Source: a virus
Reading direction: 5' to 3' (one strand)
Virus record (IMG/VR): IMGVR_UViG_3300010149_000007
Location: 1 to 36,962 of that record
Length of the DNA stretch: 36,962 bases
Below the pieces are notes generated by a model that worked only from the letters and a program-made list of their open reading frames with translations, was not told where the DNA came from and did not search any database. How positions within the stretch are numbered: the first letter of the stretch is position 1; every line of letters starts with the position of its first letter. The position numbers were made by a program, and so were the translations under genes. Shown here in pieces: positions 22,511 through 32,135 of the stretch.

Positions 22511-23718
22511 TGCCGTTTGAAAATACAGCTCCTCTGTTTGGTTTACTTAGTGCTTTTGATGCACGTCCTTTTAGTGGTGTAGAGCTCTTCAGTCGCTCAG
22601 GTGGCTCTGCTGTCTCTATGCAGACTTTCAACCAAGGAGAAGGAGTTTATGAGGATCTGCTATTTTTTCTTAATGGTCGCGTTTGTCATCAAAGCGTAGT
22701 GGCTACTGGACAGATCAACACCACTGCTAACTTTGGTAATGATTGGACTGTGACACTAAACTCAGATGATAAAGTGGTGGTTAGCTCTGATGTGGATTTT
22801 ACTCTTGATTACATCGGGAGTGTTGATGCTCTCGGTTTTGGTAGCAGTCAGCTCAACGCTACTTTAAGCGGCTCTGATTATGTTGTCACAGCTCCCAACA
22901 ATTGGACGCGAGGTTCTGTTAATCTAGATGACGTTTTGTATCGCGTACGTGAGGTGGGTGGAGCTGGTGATTTCAATTTCCCTGCTATTGATATTTACAT
23001 GCAAGACATCACAGTATTTCTGAGGAATAGGCAAGCCATCAATGATGCTGATAACGTTGGTGAGAATGATCTTACAAAGCTCGATGCAACAGCACAGAAC
23101 AATATTAGCATTACGTGGTTTCTTGATGATAATGGCCATGTTAACTGCTCATATCTTTCTAGTATTGGAGATATATCTTGGTCATCATCTGCATTTAGGG
23201 ACTTGCTTGGCTTTACAGGTGGTGAAACTCCGGTTGTTTACTCAACTGTCTATAGCCTAATCACCGCGACTCATAAGCCAGTCGGGGTATTGATCCCATC
23301 AAGGCCGTACCAATCCCATCATCTGCGAGTACAGAATGAGTCACAGTCTCGCAGACTAATTGGTGGAGGATATACGAGTAATTTTATAGGCTCATATATA
23401 ACCTCTATACTATCGTTCGATTTAGACGCGCTCTTAGACCAAGTAGACGACTACCGACACTTTACAAATAGATGGATGCCATACTGCTCAGCAGGTGAGA
23501 GGGTCAATATTTATCTTGGTTGGGGTGACAGCCGCCGCGCGCTCTTGACTGCTCAGGTGACAGCAGATCAACCTGCTTATGATCTTTTATTTACTTCTGA
23601 GGATAACGGAGAATATGGAAGGGTGAGAGGTTCACTGACTATCAACACCCTAGATCTAAGTTACCCCACTAGACTCAAGAGACGAGTACCAGTAACGATT
23701 GAAGTGGAGCATTTATGA
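22510..23718 (+). CDS. Distal tail protein candidate
   Basis: A 402-aa beta-rich protein directly after the tape measure, where Dit-like or tail-tip proteins occur. It has the early segment FSGVELFSRSGGSAVSMQTF and a C-terminal part with a conserved-looking GERVNIYLGWGDSRRALLTA and TRLKRRVPVTIEVEHL. No enzymatic motif is visible. The ATGA overlap with the next gene and the run of four beta-rich genes suggest a multi-protein tail tip. Confidence 0.55.
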   Translation: MPFENTAPLFGLLSAFDARPFSGVELFSRSGGSAVSMQTFNQGEGVYEDLLFFLNGRVCHQSVVATGQINTTANFGNDWTVTLNSDDKVVVSSDVDFTLDYIGSVDALGFGSSQLNATLSGSDYVVTAPNNWTRGSVNLDDVLYRVREVGGAGDFNFPAIDIYMQDITVFLRNRQAINDADNVGENDLTKLDATAQNNISITWFLDDNGHVNCSYLSSIGDISWSSSAFRDLLGFTGGETPVVYSTVYSLITATHKPVGVLIPSRPYQSHHLRVQNESQSRRLIGGGYTSNFIGSYITSILSFDLDALLDQVDDYRHFTNRWMPYCSAGERVNIYLGWGDSRRALLTAQVTADQPAYDLLFTSEDNGEYGRVRGSLTINTLDLSYPTRLKRRVPVTIEVEHL

Positions 23719-24773
23719 GCAACTCATTCACATCCCCTCCTGTTCTAGTCGATCCAGCTAGAGTGATCACGGGCTTGACTGTTAGAGCCGAAGAAGCCAA
23801 GCGCCTAGCAGACATGCAAAATCATTCCTTTGCAGATGGGGGTTGTGGTGATGTCGTTAATCAAGCGTGGGACTCGGAATGTTTCGAGTTTACGGATACT
23901 TCTCTAACAGATGTCTGTGAGTGGTATATTCCTCACCCTAGCGAAGAGCATATAGAGTTTAAGTTTAGAATAAGCGCCTACTCTTCCCTATCCGGTGGGG
24001 TCGCTAAGGTCACAGTCAACTTTCCTCTTGGTGGGAGCTACTCAGCGCAAACTACCATCACAGACTCATCACGCTATAACTCAGTATTTAATGTGATCAC
24101 AGTAGCTATCTCAGCAGTTGAGAACGACGAGATAGCTCAGCTTACTCTAAGCCTCCAAGCCCCCAGTGGGGGAACCATTGAGGTGGCAAACATTCAGGGT
24201 AACTGGAGTTCATTGAGTTCACCTCTCGCGACTCGAACACTTGACCAATTCACAGAAGACTTTATCCCTCAAGGTCAAAGCAGAGTGGGAGCTGATCAAG
24301 CTCTACCCTCTAGGTTTGGAGTCGATACGCTTAATAATATAGGGATGCTCAGGAAACGCGGTAGAACCGTTTTTAATTGGTCAGGGGTGAGCGGTGCAAG
24401 TAGCGCAGCTCCTCAAGGACTTGGGACACTCGACCCATTATTAAAAAACTCGGTTATGTTTCTCGCTGGTGGTGCTGATAACCTTAGTTTGAAAAATAAG
24501 ATATTTGTTAAGGCTGCCAATATATCAACCACATTAGACGTTGATATATTTGGATATAGACTTACCCTTAACTCCAATGGTTGGTCGTCTTTTTATGTAG
24601 ATCAGCGCCCCGGTTATGCTCATCATGTGGACTTCTCACCGATCTTTAAACGAGATGTCTACAAGTTGGGGCTAGGGTTGTCCCCAAATAATGATGAAGT
24701 GTTATTAGGCCCAAACAATCTAATCACCTCCTCGCCTCCTTATATTCTCGGTCTCTCAATATTGGCGGTGTAA
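23715..24773 (+). CDS. Tail tip-associated protein, unknown type (352 aa)
   Basis: A beta-rich protein between the Dit candidate and the hub. It begins with a short helix (RAEEAKRLADMQNHSF), whose DNA (23784-23808) is a 25-bp exact copy of part of the tape-measure gene. The middle resembles a carbohydrate-binding jelly-roll by its alternating strands (HIEFKFRISAYSSLSGGVAK), but no family is recognised. It is translated with its neighbours (4-base overlap upstream, two-base gap downstream). Confidence 0.5.
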   Translation: MSNSFTSPPVLVDPARVITGLTVRAEEAKRLADMQNHSFADGGCGDVVNQAWDSECFEFTDTSLTDVCEWYIPHPSEEHIEFKFRISAYSSLSGGVAKVTVNFPLGGSYSAQTTITDSSRYNSVFNVITVAISAVENDEIAQLTLSLQAPSGGTIEVANIQGNWSSLSSPLATRTLDQFTEDFIPQGQSRVGADQALPSRFGVDTLNNIGMLRKRGRTVFNWSGVSGASSAAPQGLGTLDPLLKNSVMFLAGGADNLSLKNKIFVKAANISTTLDVDIFGYRLTLNSNGWSSFYVDQRPGYAHHVDFSPIFKRDVYKLGLGLSPNNDEVLLGPNNLITSSPPYILGLSILAV

Positions 24774-24775
24774 AT

Positions 24776-25390
24776 ATGTTAGTACCATCATCATTTCAAC
24801 GTCTACCAAATGCAGTGGGGTGTCATAATGGGCGACCTCTTTTTGGTGGTGCTGTATCTCAAATGGCTAGCGCTCTTGCTCAACTTCAGCGCTCTAAGTT
24901 TCTCGGTGAGGCTCATTATCAAGTAGAGAGAGAGGTGCTTTCAGGTCGCGGGGGTCGAACTCGCGTCGTAGCTCCTGGTGAAATCAAAAGTTCGCAGGTC
25001 TATAACTTTCTCTATCAGAGCAAAGCTCAGACTTCTCACCTCTGTCTGCTTATTCAATATACCGCTGTGAACTTTGAGTTTGCCTCTTCAGTCTCGCTTA
25101 GTATCGAGCTAAGAGATACAGCAGGTAATTCTTACACTGGAACAGTATTAGACGCAGGGACGCGCTTTACTGAGACAGAGTTAAGAGGTGATGCCAATGA
25201 TATTATGGAAGCGTTTACAGGGTGCGATGAAGTCCCTGCTCCCTCTAACATAGTACCTGACCCACCAAGGCCGCTCTTTGTTCCTGTCGCTAATAGAGGA
25301 GAGGTTCTAAATATTGTGGTAACAGGTCAGCAACTAATACCACTCACTGTACATATCTATGATGTATTTATGCCGGAGGTGACAGCATGA
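24776..25390 (+). CDS. Tail protein of unknown type (204 aa)
   Basis: The order (third gene after the tape measure) and beta-rich composition suggest a tail-tip component. The C-terminal part FVPVANRGEVLNIVVTGQQLIPLTVHIYDVFMPEVTA looks like a compact beta sandwich. No motif identified. Ends in an ATGA overlap with the hub gene. Confidence 0.5.
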   Translation: MLVPSSFQRLPNAVGCHNGRPLFGGAVSQMASALAQLQRSKFLGEAHYQVEREVLSGRGGRTRVVAPGEIKSSQVYNFLYQSKAQTSHLCLLIQYTAVNFEFASSVSLSIELRDTAGNSYTGTVLDAGTRFTETELRGDANDIMEAFTGCDEVPAPSNIVPDPPRPLFVPVANRGEVLNIVVTGQQLIPLTVHIYDVFMPEVTA

Positions 25391-28300
25391 TAGATAGTCA
25401 ACATGGCCGCAGAGTCTTTGCCTTACAGGTCGCGGGTTTAGAATACCGCTATCACAGCCACCCCCCACCGAGCTCCTCAAACCTTCATAGCACAGTAGCC
25501 ACCGGTATCAGTTACACTGATCTCGAAGCTATCACATCAGTAGGCAGCTTCTCAGCATCGATTGATCCTAGTGGAGGTATTGCTCAGTATGGGGCGGTGA
25601 GTGTATCGCTTGGTATCGACTCTAGACGAGGTGGTTTAGATGATCCAGGCATAGTATTTGGGAGGTGTGGCGCTAGATCGGCCTCAACTAGAGGTAGACT
25701 CTCCTCGAGCGCAAGCCGTACCGACACCACCTTTAATTTGAGCACAGACCTCACTAGCTTAAGTTATCCTCGACTTTTACATATCGGAGCGGAGACAGTT
25801 AGAGCGGCGAGCGCAACCACAACAACAGTAACTGTTTCACGTGGAACAGGTGGCACACCTCAGCAGACCCACAGCACAAGCTTAGAGGGGTCACAAATCC
25901 CTGAGCTCACCACTGAGATTACGACCTTCAGGGGCCGCCGCGCCAAGTTGTATATGGCCCATCAATATCCAAGCGGTGAGACCTCAGACTATACCGAGAT
26001 AATTAATGGGTTTATTGAGTCCTCACCTATCATTGAAGACGGTCGAGAGATTACTCTTTCGCTTATACCTCTCACTGCATTGATAGATACTAGCCTCACC
26101 GATAAAGGAGTGGCTCAGACTCGACTCTTACAAGATCATCATTATTATGATGGGGTTAATGGGAGTGTTCTAGAGTATGGCCTTGGCTTAGAGCGAATCG
26201 TTGATGAGGATCTCTTTGTAACTCCTGACACATCAGGCACTATCACAGCCAACGCATTCGATGGGGTTGTTAGTTCTCGACAGAATAGCGCTAATCTCTT
26301 TGATGATTTTGATGTCAGCTTACCCAAAGGGCCGGATGGAGACGATTATCCAAGGGAGCACCCAAGATACCCTAAGCTGCGTAAAGCTGAAGAATTTGTG
26401 TTTGTTAGCGGTGGTGTCTTCCCCACATCTATTACTTATGACTCAAACGTGCCTGGATTCAGCTTTGTATCAGATGGGAGTTTAACCAATGCGCTTAACG
26501 CTTCAGAGATCAGCGCTACATCAGGCTTGTTTGTTCGTCTTCCCCTTGGTGAGCTTAAGCAACATCAACTAGGTACTGCTGAAGTTAAGCGCTGGCCTGA
26601 TGTCGTTAATGATGTATTAATTAATGATGGCCCAAATAGTACGGCAGGGCTCAATGGTGGGTTTGGTAGATGGAGGCTAAACCCTGACAACACTATACGT
26701 TTCGAAAAGCTAAGCAGTTCACCATTTCGAGCGCTCCTTTGGTTGTGGCAACATCCATCAAGCTGGCGAACTCTCTCTGAGTTCTACGCGGCAAATTTTG
26801 GAATGAGGCAAGCTTTTAGATGGGGGGTTAATGGGGTTCGCGGTGCTATGCCTTCGATGGGGCGTTTGTTCTATCCGCTCCCTTTGGCTAGGGAAGGTCA
26901 GCCGATACTTCAAAGCTTGCTCGAAGACCCACCAACTTTAGTGAGGCTAGGCACTACACCCACCGGAACTACTAGCCTATTTCAAATGCAGGATACTCCA
27001 AGAGCATATTATCAGCATTTCGAGAGCGTGATACTAGTTGAAAACTCTTTAGGACTCCCAACGAGCGCTGGCACTGATGAATATTACATCACAGTCCAAT
27101 ATCAAGACCTTGCTCTTAATGAGACTAGACACCAAGTGTTCAAGGTCACTCACGAGACTACCGCGACTTTTGGCGGCTCTGATATAGGTGTACTCATCCA
27201 CATCTCAGATGAGAATGATAATTTTCAGAATACGTCTTTTGGAGACTGGACAGACAGAGAGAGAGCGCTGATTTATAAGGGTGGTCAACTCAACGGTGAG
27301 CTTTGTGGTACCGCACTACTAAAGCTCCTCCAAAGTGGGGGTGGTGACCAAGTTAATGGTAGTTTTGATCTCTTAGGCATAGGTTTAAACGTCTCTGAGG
27401 ATGACATAGACGTAAACAGTTTTCTTCAGTTAGATGTAATCTCACCTATCACCCTGGGGGCTAACTTTTTAGGAGATGGGGCAGATCTACGCTCTACGTT
27501 TGAGAGCCTGTTAAGATTAGCAGGTACCACTCTCGTTATGACTCGCAACTCTTCAACGGGGCGCGCAAGGCTCTCACTTCAACCTATCGGTAATGAGAGG
27601 CCGGAAGTTTCTGAGCTTACAATATCAGCAGGTAATTGGATAGCAGACCCACCCCCCCATTGGGGCATTTATGAAGACATAGTAACTCAAATCAAATATC
27701 AGTTTGGTTATGATCCAGTAGAAGAAAAATACACTGAAGAGGTGATATTCAATAACCAAGAAGCAATCAATCGTTATGGTGGTGAGCGTTCAGCTATCAC
27801 GCTCTCATTGGCTGGTGTCACCTCTGAGCAATTTGGACGAGGAGCTGGTGACAGTTTCGCCTTTTTCACTCCTAACTCAGCGCGTATTTTCAACCTGTTA
27901 TCAAATCCTCTTCGGGTGTGGCGCGGTGCAATAGGCACCGGACAGAGCGCTTATATAGATGTAGGCTCTTATTTAAAAGTGAGCTCACCCCACCTCAAGG
28001 GCTATGATGATAGCTATGGTGTGGTGGACGGGGTTGGTCAAGTTCGCTCGATACGTCAGGAGCTGATGGGTGAGGGTTGTGAGATCGAACTGATCACCAC
28101 CGGATTAAGTCCAGTTAATTGGAATAGTGCAGCGCAAGTATTAGCCTACACCTCCACGAATGTTACTCTTGCAGAGTCTACCTACTCAGGAGTAAGCGTG
28201 ACTGATGCCTCGTTTTTTGCGGTGGGTGACGTGGTTGATTATGTTCCTCAAGCTAACCATGACTCAGCTATCACAGGACTGACCATTCAGACAATCGTGG

Positions 28301-28464
28301 GCAATGTGCTCACCTTCACAGCGGCTCATGGCATCAGCTCAGCGCTTGGTACTATCGAGCCCACAACCTATGCTAGCGCATCAGCTGACCACCGGCTTGA
28401 TGCTTATCTAGCCAATGATTCAGACATTATTAATTCCAATGTCGATGCTCAGGAGTTTAGTTGA
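25387..28464 (+). CDS. Tail hub / host-specificity protein candidate
   Basis: At 1025 aa, the largest gene of the genome. It is predicted almost wholly beta, lies at the end of the tail-tip cluster and before the lytic enzyme, and so fits the central hub/host-attachment protein (gpJ-like by position). Repeated local features include Ser/Thr-rich strands and DGREITLSLIPLTALID-type hub-domain sequence. No direct signature was recognised and the assignment is positional. The C-terminal 100 residues (STYSGVSVTDASFFAVGDVV and onward) look like a small beta module. Confidence 0.6.
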   Translation: MIDSQHGRRVFALQVAGLEYRYHSHPPPSSSNLHSTVATGISYTDLEAITSVGSFSASIDPSGGIAQYGAVSVSLGIDSRRGGLDDPGIVFGRCGARSASTRGRLSSSASRTDTTFNLSTDLTSLSYPRLLHIGAETVRAASATTTTVTVSRGTGGTPQQTHSTSLEGSQIPELTTEITTFRGRRAKLYMAHQYPSGETSDYTEIINGFIESSPIIEDGREITLSLIPLTALIDTSLTDKGVAQTRLLQDHHYYDGVNGSVLEYGLGLERIVDEDLFVTPDTSGTITANAFDGVVSSRQNSANLFDDFDVSLPKGPDGDDYPREHPRYPKLRKAEEFVFVSGGVFPTSITYDSNVPGFSFVSDGSLTNALNASEISATSGLFVRLPLGELKQHQLGTAEVKRWPDVVNDVLINDGPNSTAGLNGGFGRWRLNPDNTIRFEKLSSSPFRALLWLWQHPSSWRTLSEFYAANFGMRQAFRWGVNGVRGAMPSMGRLFYPLPLAREGQPILQSLLEDPPTLVRLGTTPTGTTSLFQMQDTPRAYYQHFESVILVENSLGLPTSAGTDEYYITVQYQDLALNETRHQVFKVTHETTATFGGSDIGVLIHISDENDNFQNTSFGDWTDRERALIYKGGQLNGELCGTALLKLLQSGGGDQVNGSFDLLGIGLNVSEDDIDVNSFLQLDVISPITLGANFLGDGADLRSTFESLLRLAGTTLVMTRNSSTGRARLSLQPIGNERPEVSELTISAGNWIADPPPHWGIYEDIVTQIKYQFGYDPVEEKYTEEVIFNNQEAINRYGGERSAITLSLAGVTSEQFGRGAGDSFAFFTPNSARIFNLLSNPLRVWRGAIGTGQSAYIDVGSYLKVSSPHLKGYDDSYGVVDGVGQVRSIRQELMGEGCEIELITTGLSPVNWNSAAQVLAYTSTNVTLAESTYSGVSVTDASFFAVGDVVDYVPQANHDSAITGLTIQTIVGNVLTFTAAHGISSALGTIEPTTYASASADHRLDAYLANDSDIINSNVDAQEFS

Positions 28465-29129
28465 TGCCTACGAAAGCAGAACTTGAAACACGTGTTGAAG
28501 AGCTGGAGCACTCAGTAAGAAGATTAGACCGAGCGCTTAATCAAGCTCAAATTGATTTAGACTCAGAGTATGAGCAGAAACGGCTCGTATTTCATCCCCT
28601 CCCCCATAGCTCAGACAGAGTACATGAAGCCTTACAACGTGGTCAAATTGAATGGGAGCTAGTTGTTAAAGACCCATCTAAGCGTATTAATACTTATATT
28701 CGTACATCAGAAGGCATCAGTTGGGGATGGGAAAAGGAATATACAAAGAATGGACAGTTCGCTTGGTGTGGAGCTTTTGCGGCTTATTGCTGGGGATTGA
28801 GCGTCAAGAAGACCATCCGACAAAAGATCTTCCCAAGCTGTTATCGACTCTTCAAAAATTGGGGTTCAACCTCTCGAAGTATCGACCATAAAAAAATGAT
28901 GCCCGGTGATATTGTGGTTGTCTATAGCGCCAAACGCGCTAAGCAGGGTGATCACATCACTATATGTGTTGAGCCTCCTGATTCATGTGGAGACTACAAA
29001 ACTGTTGAGGGTAATGCTTACGGTACTTTGGGTGATGCTTCTTATGGAGAGGGAGTCATTAAACGAGAGCGAAATCTGAATGATGTGGCTCATGTCTATA
29101 GATTGATTGCAGATGACTTCGACCAATAA
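28464..29129 (+). CDS. CHAP/NlpC-P60-like peptidoglycan hydrolase
   Basis: 221 aa from ATG 28464 (GGAG at 28452-28455; an in-frame TTG stands one codon earlier). An N-terminal coiled coil (1-40) is followed by a papain-fold amidase/peptidase domain: Cys102 in FAWCGAFAAYCWG, the PGDIVVV strand at 147-153, His164 in GDHITICVE and the VEGNAYG strand at 181-187 with the third polar residue. The order C-H-N/E fits CHAP or TIGR02594-like enzymes. It may be the endolysin, since a holin candidate follows, or a tail-associated lysin, since it follows the hub. No signal peptide. Confidence 0.75.
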   Translation: MPTKAELETRVEELEHSVRRLDRALNQAQIDLDSEYEQKRLVFHPLPHSSDRVHEALQRGQIEWELVVKDPSKRINTYIRTSEGISWGWEKEYTKNGQFAWCGAFAAYCWGLSVKKTIRQKIFPSCYRLFKNWGSTSRSIDHKKMMPGDIVVVYSAKRAKQGDHITICVEPPDSCGDYKTVEGNAYGTLGDASYGEGVIKRERNLNDVAHVYRLIADDFDQ

Positions 29130-29358
29130 GCCCACAGATGAAACGCTAACATCAAAAGTTGGCGGCCGGAAAGCTATGGGCTTCTATGCTTCGCTAGGAG
29201 TTTGTTTTATACTAGCTCTTAGAGGTCAAGCAAAGACTGAAGTCTTAGCACTGATTAATACTCTTTATGTGACCTTTGCAGGGGCTAACGTCCTAGCTAA
29301 AAAAAAGGAACCACAAACAACTCAACCACCACCCCAAAACTCAATGGAGAAGCCATGA
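29113..29358 (+). CDS. Holin candidate (two TM segments)
   Basis: 81 aa from ATG 29113. A polar N-terminus, hydrophobic stretch FYASLGVCFILAL (about 24-36), a short polar turn, a second hydrophobic stretch VLALINTLYVTFAGANVLA, and a charged KKK/Pro-rich tail. The hairpin topology and the place right after the hydrolase gene fit a class II holin. A pinholin or unrelated membrane protein cannot be excluded. Confidence 0.6.
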   Translation: MTSTNKPTDETLTSKVGGRKAMGFYASLGVCFILALRGQAKTEVLALINTLYVTFAGANVLAKKKEPQTTQPPPQNSMEKP

Positions 29359-29738
29359 GACTCGGTGTTCAATATCCCATTCATGCGGGAGGTTTTGCCT
29401 CAGCGTATGACGCTAGTAACGTTAATGATACAGACTGGCATAACCTCACATCAGATAACTTTTTCGACACTCGAACAGGTACCCAACTACCAAGTGGTCT
29501 AAAGTTCGCTTATATCCAAGTGGTCAGTGGAAGCACTGATACAAAGAGCTATCTGAAATTACGCCCTGCTTCTAGTGGCTCAGATGGAGTTGCTAACTCT
29601 GATGGAGTTATCCCCATCTTTTTAGCGTACAGCGTAGACAGCCAAGCTCTTAACTCAGGTGATGGAGTAACCTCTGTGGCATATAAAAAGGCCGCTGGTG
29701 GTGACAATTTCGTTATATATGCAGGGTTCAACAAATAA
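29355..29738 (+). CDS. Virion/tail appendage protein, unknown (127 aa)
   Basis: A small beta-rich protein without signal peptide, overlapping the holin candidate by ATGA and followed 12 bases later by the tail fibre gene. The composition (Gly, Ser, Asp, Val; SDGVANSDGVIPIFLAYSVD) resembles structural phage proteins. It could be a fibre-attachment or decoration subunit. Not recognised. Confidence 0.5.
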   Translation: MRLGVQYPIHAGGFASAYDASNVNDTDWHNLTSDNFFDTRTGTQLPSGLKFAYIQVVSGSTDTKSYLKLRPASSGSDGVANSDGVIPIFLAYSVDSQALNSGDGVTSVAYKKAAGGDNFVIYAGFNK

Positions 29739-29750
29739 GGGAAATAACAA

Positions 29751-32135
29751 ATGAGTATGAATGCACAAGGTTTTGGTGGAGGAGGTGGCTCAGTGGCAGA
29801 CGCAACAGAGACGACAGCAGGAAAGATTCGCATAGCTACGAGCGCGGAAGCTGCGACAGGAACTAGTGATATAATCGCTATGACTCCTCTTACAGTTAAA
29901 GAGGTAGTGGATGCCTCTAAGGTGGGTGTCTTCGAATATCAGACGACATTCAACGCGACAGCAGGGACTCCATCTATTGCTAATGCTGAGCAGGGAGACG
30001 TTTATATTATCGGCACAGCTGGCACTATCTACGGTAAGGATTGGAATGTTGGAGACCACCTAATTATCAATGCTGATATGGGTGGCACAGTCACTAATTC
30101 AAAGATAGATAAGGTTGATAACACTGATAACGACGCAAGCGAGACGGTTAAAGGTGTTATCGAGATTGCGACGAATGCCGAAGCCGGAGCAGGAACAGCC
30201 ACCGACAAGGCTCTTGTACCGAGTAACGTTAGCTCTTTAGCTATTACTTCAGGTCAGGTTGCAGGGCTTGCGACAGTAGCGACTTCAGGAGCGTATTCTG
30301 ATCTTAGCGGAACCCCAACACTTGCGACAGTAGCGACTTCAGGAGCTTACTCAGACCTTAGCGGAACTCCAACACTAGGGACAGCATCTGCTCTTGATGA
30401 GGGAGAGGACGCAAATAATTTAGTTCAACTTGATGGCTCTGCTCGTCTGCCAGCTGTGGATGGTTCGCAATTAACGAACCTACCAAGCGCAAGTGATGCA
30501 AGCGAGACAGTTAAGGGTGTTATAGAGATTGCGACGAATACCGAGGCCGGAGCAGGAACAGCCACCGACAAGGCTCTTGTACCGAGTAACGTTAGCTCTT
30601 TAGCTATTGCTTCAGGTCAGGTTTCAGGGCTTGCAACTGTAGCGACTTCAGGAGCGTATTCTGATCTTAGCGGAGCTCCAACGCTTGGGACTGCCTCGGC
30701 AGCTAATACAGGCGATTTCTTAGCCTCAACAGCAGGTCTTAATAATCTCTCTGACGTTGCCATAAGTTCGATCAGCAATGGTCAGGTGATCTCATATAAC
30801 TCCACATCAGGAGATTGGGAAAACTCGACCCCTGCTAGTGGTGGCGCTACTGATCTTGATGGTTTAAGCGATGTGACTATCACTACACCTGCTAGCGGTA
30901 ACTTGTTACAACATAATGGCTCAGGTCAGTTTGTAAATGTTGCCAAGAGTACTATTGATGTAGGCTCATTCAATGATGATGGAACCTATCAACCACTAGA
31001 TGCAGGTCTCACCTCTATTAGTGGTCTGACCACCTCAGCCAACAAGATGGTTTACACCACGGCTAGCGATACTTACGCGGTGGCTGATCTTACTTCAGCG
31101 GGACGGGCTTTGCTCGATGATGCCACAGCCTCAGCGCAACGTACTACGCTTGGGTTAGGCTCAGCGGCTCTACTTGATGAGGGAGAGGACGCAAATAATT
31201 TAGTTCAGCTTGATGGCTCTGCTCGTCTGCCAGCTGTGGATGGGTCACAGCTCACTAATCTACCAAGCGCAAGTGATGCAAGCGAGACAGTTAAAGGTAT
31301 CATTGAGATTGCGACGAATGCCGAAGCCGGAGCAGGAACAGCCACCGACAAGGCTCTTGTACCGAGTAACGTTAGCTCTTTAGCTATTACTTCAGGTCAG
31401 GTCTCCGGGCTTGCAACTGTGGCGACTTCAGGAGCGTACTCAGATCTAAGTGGAACTCCAACGCTTGCAACTGTGGCGACTTCAGGAGCGTATGCTGATC
31501 TTAGCGGGACTCCAACGCTCTTGTCTGCTGTGGTCGATGATAGCACCCCACAGCTTGGAGGTGACCTTGACGTTAATGGTAATGATCTAATCACTACATC
31601 AAATGCAAACTTAGCTTTAGCCCCAAACGGTACCGGATACGTCGAGGTCAAGGGGAATACAAACCCAGGAGCGATTAGATTAAACTGTGAGAGCAACTCA
31701 CATGGCATACAAATCCAAAGCCCTCCGCACTCAGCTACAGCTACATATAATCTGATCCTACCAACGGGTGTTGGTATTGACGGGCAAGTGCTGAAAACAG
31801 ATGGCGGAGATGGCGGAGACCCTGATACAGTTCAACTGTCATGGGTAGATCAGGCTTCAGGCGGGGGTGGGTGGACATATAGTTCCATCACAGCAGACCC
31901 AGCCAACGCTCAAGCAGGGTATCACTATTCATGCACAGGAACCTTCACCATAACACTCCCAACTTCAGGAGTATCATCAGGTGAAGAAATTAGGATCAAA
32001 AATATGGGAACTGGTACTATCACCATCGATCCACAGACCCAAAACATCGACGGTTCAACCAATGATTATGTGATGGATGTGCAATATTCATCCATCACGC
32101 TAGTTTCCACCGGAACACATTGGGAGGTAATCTAA
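29751..32135 (+). CDS. Tail fibre protein with modular repeats
   Basis: A 794-aa fibre-type protein. It contains three copies of a module with ETVKGVIEIATN, GTATDKALVPSNVSSLAI and GLATVATSGAYSDLSGTPTL, the TxDKAxxPxN motif known from many phage fibres. It also has LSDVxI-type repeats and a Gly-rich hinge at about 705 before a 90-residue C-terminal knob ending in SSITLVSTGTHWEVI. The knob likely binds the receptor and the shaft likely trimerises. The DNA repeats are nearly identical, so module gain or loss by recombination is expected. TAATG overlap with the next fibre gene. Confidence 0.8.
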   Translation: MSMNAQGFGGGGGSVADATETTAGKIRIATSAEAATGTSDIIAMTPLTVKEVVDASKVGVFEYQTTFNATAGTPSIANAEQGDVYIIGTAGTIYGKDWNVGDHLIINADMGGTVTNSKIDKVDNTDNDASETVKGVIEIATNAEAGAGTATDKALVPSNVSSLAITSGQVAGLATVATSGAYSDLSGTPTLATVATSGAYSDLSGTPTLGTASALDEGEDANNLVQLDGSARLPAVDGSQLTNLPSASDASETVKGVIEIATNTEAGAGTATDKALVPSNVSSLAIASGQVSGLATVATSGAYSDLSGAPTLGTASAANTGDFLASTAGLNNLSDVAISSISNGQVISYNSTSGDWENSTPASGGATDLDGLSDVTITTPASGNLLQHNGSGQFVNVAKSTIDVGSFNDDGTYQPLDAGLTSISGLTTSANKMVYTTASDTYAVADLTSAGRALLDDATASAQRTTLGLGSAALLDEGEDANNLVQLDGSARLPAVDGSQLTNLPSASDASETVKGIIEIATNAEAGAGTATDKALVPSNVSSLAITSGQVSGLATVATSGAYSDLSGTPTLATVATSGAYADLSGTPTLLSAVVDDSTPQLGGDLDVNGNDLITTSNANLALAPNGTGYVEVKGNTNPGAIRLNCESNSHGIQIQSPPHSATATYNLILPTGVGIDGQVLKTDGGDGGDPDTVQLSWVDQASGGGGWTYSSITADPANAQAGYHYSCTGTFTITLPTSGVSSGEEIRIKNMGTGTITIDPQTQNIDGSTNDYVMDVQYSSITLVSTGTHWEVI
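30135..31400 (+). repeat. Three long near-identical repeats in the tail fibre gene
   Basis: Units of about 120 bp starting near 30135, 30498 and 31278 differ by only a few bases. A second element of about 75 bp (around 30391 and 31170, coding LDEGEDANNLVQLDGSARLP) is also duplicated. A third short element coding ATVATSGAYSDLSGTPTL occurs about five times. The high DNA identity indicates recent duplication or gene conversion. Confidence 0.85.

Noticed and set aside
30135-31400. Long repeats as CRISPR or a transposable element
   Set aside because: The repeats stay in frame within a tail fibre gene and encode fibre-type motifs.
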